A stretch of 64,000 bases of DNA from Maricaulis sp. (GTDB taxonomy: Bacteria > Pseudomonadota > Alphaproteobacteria > Caulobacterales > Maricaulaceae): contig NZ_JASBRW010000004.1 in assembly GCF_030149235.1 (NCBI RefSeq), forward strand, positions 1-64,000. Reading direction: 5' to 3'. Below, piece by piece: positions 60,143 to 64,000 of the stretch. Position numbers and translations under genes: made by a program. How positions within the stretch are numbered: position 1 is the stretch's first letter; each line of letters starts with the position of its first letter. The notes beneath the pieces were generated by a model. The model saw nothing but the letters and a program-made list of their open reading frames with translations. It was not told the origin of the DNA and did not search any database.

Positions 60143-60717
60143 GGCGTCTCCTCGCTGTTGCGGTGGGCGGGGCCAAAGGCATCGAGCGCCCGTTCCGCGC
60201 CGTTATCCTGCAGGCTGCACTGGTTCACCGGGGTACGGAATGATGTCGACCCGGTATTGTTCCAGCAGGCCTCATTGATCGAGCAATAGCAGATCTGGAT
60301 TTCAAGATCGCGCACCAGGCTCGCCATGTCGCCGCCGATACCCTCACCCTCGAAGCGGAAGGCGTTCACGACATCGCCGGCAGACATCACCGACTGGGTC
60401 AGCGAGGTCGTCGAGGATGAGGTCATCTGCTCGCCGGTCCCGGCCAGTTCGATTAGGGCCAGCGGCTCGATGTCGCCGTGCTCAGGATGAGACAGGCGGA
60501 ATTCGTGGATAAAGGCCGGCCCAATACCCTTGTTCTCGACATCAAGGGCCATGACGTCTTCACTCAAAGAGATGGTCAGATCGACATAGGGCCAGACGCT
60601 GGTGTCGAATTGCCGGTCAGAAGATCGCATCTCCATGAAGGCAAAGAACATGGCCAGGGCCGACATGCCCAGGGCAGCAGCAGACAACAAATACTGGTTT
60701 CGGTCGTGACGCGTCAT
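60139..60717 (-). CDS. Hypothetical protein with one N-terminal span
   Basis: A 192-aa protein. MTRHDRNQYLLSAAALGMSA LAMFFAFMEM-type span is followed by a beta-rich periplasmic region (VWPYVDLTISLSEDVMALDV, NKGIGPAFIHEFRLSHPEHG) and a Cys-containing tail (IQICYCSINEACWNNTGS). Four cysteines may pair. Starts at 60801 or 60774 would extend the N-terminus; none has a clear ribosome site. Function unknown. Confidence 0.65.
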   Translation of the reverse strand: MTRHDRNQYLLSAAALGMSALAMFFAFMEMRSSDRQFDTSVWPYVDLTISLSEDVMALDVENKGIGPAFIHEFRLSHPEHGDIEPLALIELAGTGEQMTSSSTTSLTQSVMSAGDVVNAFRFEGEGIGGDMASLVRDLEIQICYCSINEACWNNTGSTSFRTPVNQCSLQDNGAERALDAFGPAHRNSEETP

Positions 60718-60995
60718 CCTGGCATCGAGTCCATGCAAACGGGCGGTTCCCGTCCGGGTATATAATAGTTTCATTTGCCAGTGCGCGAAAAACCTGCGCA
60801 TATCGCCGGAACGGGCGGCCTTTCGGCCGGACGGAATACTGATTGCCTGCCCCGGCTAGCGCGTGTGCTGTTTGCGCTCCGGTTTGAATGACTTCAGCCT
60901 TCCCCGACTTCCACGTCCGTACTGCCCCGCCGGGACGCCGGTGGGTATCGCATATTTCGCCCGGACGCGGCGCGCATCAGGGAAGGTATCCCACC

Positions 60996-61208
60996 ATGGC
61001 CAACGGTACGGTCAAATTCTTCAACCAAAGCAAAGGCTTTGGCTTTATCACTCCGGATGAGGGCGGCGCTGACGTCTTCGTTCACATCACCGCAGTCCAG
61101 GCTTCCGGTTTGCCGGGCCTCGATGACGGCCAGAAAGTCTCTTTCGAGACCGAGCCGGATCGTCGCGGCAAGGGCCCGAAGGCCGTCAATCTCCAGCTCG
61201 CTGACTAA
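60996..61208 (+). CDS. Cold-shock-domain protein
   Basis: A 70-aa CspA-type protein. [20 protein letters not shown] has RNP-1 and [16 protein letters not shown]-2, typical of RNA-chaperone cold-shock proteins. AAGG lies upstream. The 190-bp leader is long, as usual for csp mRNAs, and a terminator follows the stop. Confidence 0.96.
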   Translation: MANGTVKFFNQSKGFGFITPDEGGADVFVHITAVQASGLPGLDDGQKVSFETEPDRRGKGPKAVNLQLAD

Positions 61209-61232
61209 GCGACGGATCGATTGACCGACAAG

Positions 61233-61265
61233 GCGCGCCGCAAGCAATTGCGGTGCGCTTTTTCT
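61233..61265 (+). terminator. Rho-independent terminator of the cold-shock gene
   Basis: GCGCGCCGCAA pairs with TTGCGGTGCGC (one G-U) around a 4-nt loop and is followed by TTTTTCTTT. It lies 24 bp after the stop. Confidence 0.93.
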
Positions 61266-61276
61266 TTGCCTGCAGC

Positions 61277-62275
61277 TTATTCGCCGGCGAGTTGACGGCG
61301 AACGTCTACAGCTGTCGCCGGAAAGTCCGTGAAAATCCCGTCTGCGCCCAGCCGGTAGATCCATTCCAGCTCGGTGGCGGCATCAATACCCGGTGCCACC
61401 GGCTGATCATCGCGGAAGGTCCAAGGGTGGACACTCAGGCCCAGCGCATGCGCGGCGCTGATGAAGCCGGTATCGCTGCCATGGGGGCCCATGACGAGGG
61501 ATTTCGCCGGCCCGACCCCGTCCGCGAAGGCCGCCATGTCGGCCAACGACACTGTCGGCATCAGCGGGTCAACACTCGGGTCGAGCTCGGCCATCGGGAA
61601 AACCAGCATCAGGAGCGGCGTATCGACTTCGCCATCGAGCCGGGCAAGAAAATCCGGCTCGAAACACTGGATACTCGTCATCGCATCGGCACTATCGAGA
61701 CCGCGCTGGCGCAGGATCCGCACCAGTTCCGGCAAAGGATCAAGCCCGATCGAGACGAAATGGCCGGGGGATTTGACCTCCGGTTCTGTCGGGATTCCGG
61801 CCTCGGCCGCGAGGTCGAGAACCTCCTCAAACGTCGGGATGAGGAATTGGCCGTTGAAGTCCTGGGGCCTATCGGCGCGGGGTTGTCGGGCGCGCAGCGT
61901 GCGTAGCTCCTCGAGGGTGAAATCCTCGATCCACCAGTCATTGCGATCACCCTGGATACGCCGCCGGTCGGCGAATTCTGGCTTGTCGGCCACATCCGTC
62001 GTTGTTGACAGGTAGCGGTCATGCCGTGCGACCAGGACACCATCGGCCGTCATCACGAGGTCGGGTTCGATAATATCCGCACCCTGTTCGATGGCCAGGC
62101 TGTAGGCTTCCAGCGTGTGTTCCGGCAGTGCGCCGCTCGCCCCGCGGTGGGCGATCACGAGGGTGGGTTCGCCGCTCAGCGTCTGCCATTGGAAGGGCTC
62201 GGCCTCTTCAACGGGTGGAGTACAGGCCGTGAGGCACAAGGCGGCCAATCCCGAGCCGATCATCCGGTAAAGCAT
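61277..62275 (-). CDS. Glycerophosphodiester phosphodiesterase lipoprotein
   Basis: A 332-aa GDPD. A lipoprotein signal (MLYRMIGSGLAALCLTAC) is followed by TLVIAHRGASGALPEHTLEA, DIIEPDLVMTADGVLVARHD (His and metal-binding Glu/Asp) and EPEVKSPGHF. Near the end LSVHPWTFRDDQP and ELEWIYRLGADGIFTDFPAT complete the barrel. It cleaves glycerophosphodiesters to glycerol-3-P. GAGGGGG site upstream. Confidence 0.92.
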   Translation of the reverse strand: MLYRMIGSGLAALCLTACTPPVEEAEPFQWQTLSGEPTLVIAHRGASGALPEHTLEAYSLAIEQGADIIEPDLVMTADGVLVARHDRYLSTTTDVADKPEFADRRRIQGDRNDWWIEDFTLEELRTLRARQPRADRPQDFNGQFLIPTFEEVLDLAAEAGIPTEPEVKSPGHFVSIGLDPLPELVRILRQRGLDSADAMTSIQCFEPDFLARLDGEVDTPLLMLVFPMAELDPSVDPLMPTVSLADMAAFADGVGPAKSLVMGPHGSDTGFISAAHALGLSVHPWTFRDDQPVAPGIDAATELEWIYRLGADGIFTDFPATAVDVRRQLAGE

Positions 62276-62345
62276 GCAAATCCCCCTCGCTAATGCGACA
62301 GCAATCTAGACTGCGCCGCCGGTCAGCGGGAGAGCGAAAATGCGA

Positions 62346-62603
62346 TCAGGCGAAAAATCCCGACAGACCCGCCATCATGGCCTGGCCGGCTTCGCCAAAC
62401 AGTCCGCCCATCCAGGCCCCACCTGCCCCCGCGGCACTGACCCCGAGTGTTGTCAGCATGCGATGCCGGACTACCCAGGTCGCAACGGATCGTGCGGTGC
62501 CGAAAACGGCCGGTGCACCAAACATGCTGACGCTGCCGCCGACGATGAGTGCAGTTGCCAATGACACCAGTGCGGTTTGTACTTCGTGCGGAACTGTGTC
62601 CAT
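62346..62603 (-). CDS. Small hydrophobic hypothetical protein
   Basis: An 85-aa protein with hydrophobic, Gly/Ala-rich segments (ALVSLATALIVGGSVSMFG, MLTTLGVSAAGAGGAWMGGL). No family recognised. ATG 62603 has a GGGGAGG site, supporting it as a gene. It lies between the GDPD and antiporter genes. Confidence 0.6.
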   Translation of the reverse strand: MDTVPHEVQTALVSLATALIVGGSVSMFGAPAVFGTARSVATWVVRHRMLTTLGVSAAGAGGAWMGGLFGEAGQAMMAGLSGFFA

Positions 62604-62677
62604 CTTAGCCTCCCCTGCCGCGCCGGTTCTGCCGCTGCGGCTCTGTCCAAACTGAAACGACGCGGCGAAACTAATTC

Positions 62678-64000
62678 ATGCAGGCTGACCTTACCCTGAC
62701 CATCGCGGTCATCGCCGGTTCAGGCATTGCTGCCCAATGGCTCGCCTGGCGTCTGCGCTGGCCCTCCATTGTCCTGATGATGGGCGCGGGGCTGATCCTC
62801 GGGCCTTATGCCAGCCTGGTACTCGGCCAACCCTTGCTCGACCCGTCTGCGAGTTTCGGTGAGTATCTGCGCCCGATGATCGCCCTCGCGGTCGCCGTGA
62901 TCCTGTTCGAGGGCGGGATCACGCTGAATTTCCGCGAACTCCGGGACGTGTCCGCGCCGGTCCGCCGCATGGTCTTTCTCGGCTTTCCGCTGGGCTGGGG
63001 GCTGACGACCGCAGCGCTGTATTTTGTCGGCGGTCTGGCCCTCGATCTGGCGGCCATGATCGGGGCGCTCTTGACCACGACAGGCCCCACCGTCGTCCTG
63101 CCCCTCTTGCGCCAGGCAAAGCTGCCGCCGCGGATCGCCGCAGTGTTGAAGTGGGAAGGCATCGTCAATGACCCGATCGGGGCGCTCGCGGCGGTGTTCC
63201 TGTTCGAAGCCATACGCCAGACCGCTTTGGGGCATGACTGGGCTGCAGCTGCCGGCTTCCTGGCGCTGGGGGCGTTGGTTGGCGCCGTCCTCGGCTTTGC
63301 CTCCGGCTTTGCCCTGTCGCAGGCCTTCCGGCGTGGCTGGGTACCCGAGCCGATGAAGGCGCCGATGGTGCTGGCCGCGGTTCTCGTCTGCTATGCCGCG
63401 GCCGAAACCCTGGCCGATGAGACCGGCCTCGCGGCTGTCGCCATTTTCGGTCTGGTCGTGGCCAATTCCCGCCTCGCATCGATTGAGGAAATGCGCCGCT
63501 TCAAGGAGGGCATTGCCGCCATTCTCGTGGCCAGTGTTTTTGTGGTCCTCGCTGCCGATCTCGCACCGTCGGACTTGCTCGCGCTGAACTGGCACCATGC
63601 TGCTTTCATAGCGGCTTTCATGCTGATTGTCAGGCCTTTGTCAGTAGTTCTGGCGACCTTTGGGTCCGGGTTGAACTGGCGGGAGACAGCGTTCGTCGGG
63701 CTCATCGGACCGCGCGGAGTCGTTGCCGCCGCGGCGGCCGGGCATCTGGCCCTGACCCTGGTTGATGCCGGGCGGGCCGATGCGGCCATCCTCGCACCGC
63801 TGGTGTTCGCCACGATATTTGCCAGCGTCTTTGGTTGCGGTTTTGCCGTCCAACCCCTGGCCAAGGCCCTGAAACTGTCTGAGGATGGGCCCGACCGCTT
63901 GCTTATTGTCGGGGCCAATCCGTGGACGCTGGGGCTGGCTGATGCGCTCAAGAGCGCCGGCGTGCCTGTGACCATCGCCGACACCGGCTGGCGGCGGCTG
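62678..64000 (+). CDS. CPA1-family cation:proton antiporter (3' end outside window)
   Basis: The visible 441 codons run open to the window end. Many spans are seen (IAVIAGSGIAAQWLAWRLRW, MIALAVAVILFEGGITLNFR, LGFPLGWGLTTAALYFVGGL, MIGALLTTTGPTVVLPLLRQ). VNDPIGALAAVFLFEA carries the ND/NDP transport motif. The last visible part (DRLLIVGANPWTLGLADALK) is the start of a TrkA-like Rossmann domain, so the protein is the NhaP/KefB-like fusion type. It exchanges Na+ or K+ for protons. Confidence 0.9.
   Translation, partial: MQADLTLTIAVIAGSGIAAQWLAWRLRWPSIVLMMGAGLILGPYASLVLGQPLLDPSASFGEYLRPMIALAVAVILFEGGITLNFRELRDVSAPVRRMVFLGFPLGWGLTTAALYFVGGLALDLAAMIGALLTTTGPTVVLPLLRQAKLPPRIAAVLKWEGIVNDPIGALAAVFLFEAIRQTALGHDWAAAAGFLALGALVGAVLGFASGFALSQAFRRGWVPEPMKAPMVLAAVLVCYAAAETLADETGLAAVAIFGLVVANSRLASIEEMRRFKEGIAAILVASVFVVLAADLAPSDLLALNWHHAAFIAAFMLIVRPLSVVLATFGSGLNWRETAFVGLIGPRGVVAAAAAGHLALTLVDAGRADAAILAPLVFATIFASVFGCGFAVQPLAKALKLSEDGPDRLLIVGANPWTLGLADALKSAGVPVTIADTGWRRL

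Noticed and set aside
60980-60992. GGGA/TCCC pair over the cold-shock ribosome site
   Set aside because: Only four base pairs; too weak to claim a thermosensor.

Overview
This window is a dense, GC-rich chromosomal segment from an alphaproteobacterium, most likely a Caulobacter/Maricaulis-type (Caulobacterales or Maricaulales) lineage. The assignment rests on a very large NAD-glutamate dehydrogenase of the GdhZ type, mmcB with a GTTC-N7-GTTC SOS box, a DUF2794 protein, a CnoX that keeps its CxxC motif, an SdhAF4/DUF1674 protein and a TTAA-N7-TTAA (CtrA-type) box ahead of a sensor kinase. I see no phage, transposon, CRISPR array or rRNA operon. One tRNA (Gly-GCC) is present. Nearly all of the window is coding, and many genes are joined by ATGA or GTGA overlaps.

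Layout. 0-7.4 kb: leftward ftsK-lolA, a rightward FAD hydroxylase, then a leftward cnoX/Trm112/DUF971/DsrE run and a prolyl-tRNA deacylase. 7.5-11.5 kb: tRNA-Gly, a possible 48-aa gene, and a leftward LysR-XRE regulator pair closed by a strong terminator. The LysR gene faces a four-gene, tightly coupled rightward operon of mostly unknown function (GNAT-like protein, GNAT, degenerate isochorismatase fold, 82-aa protein). 11.5-17 kb: a structured 640-bp intergenic region with a candidate 32-aa membrane peptide, then gdhZ. 17-28 kb: leftward housekeeping genes (rsmB-rpe-heparinase-capD-purH, htpX, pyrF, an SDR). 28-33 kb: argG, a CtrA-boxed histidine kinase, thpR, a Bax-inhibitor-1 protein and DUF2794. 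33-38 kb: a Gld-type ABC transporter operon. 38-42 kb: LOG protein, mmcB, a metallopeptidase, cobB. 40.5-44.5 kb: the leftward ffh-rpsP-rimM-trmD-rplS translation operon.

44.5-64 kb: nitrilase, small membrane proteins, a dicarboxylate symporter, the ahpC-ahpD peroxide-defence pair facing oxyR, a hybrid sensor kinase with a receiver protein, an ArsC-like reductase, a CitE-like lyase facing a pyridoxal-kinase-like gene, hydrolases, rarD, asd, a cold-shock gene, a glycerophosphodiesterase lipoprotein and a CPA1 antiporter cut by the window end.

The most notable points are: rimM interrupted by an in-frame TGA with 39 conserved-looking codons continuing after it; the uncharacterised 9.4-11.5 kb operon with a palindrome in its divergent promoter; a 16-bp perfect palindrome and several hairpins upstream of gdhZ; clean SOS, OxyR and CtrA sites; a perfect 13-bp stem-loop between ahpC and ahpD; a REP-like dyad between rpsP and rimM; and four convergent gene pairs that share one CTAG as both stop codons. 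No single locus is convincingly a new multi-gene system. The 9.4-11.5 kb operon is the best candidate.
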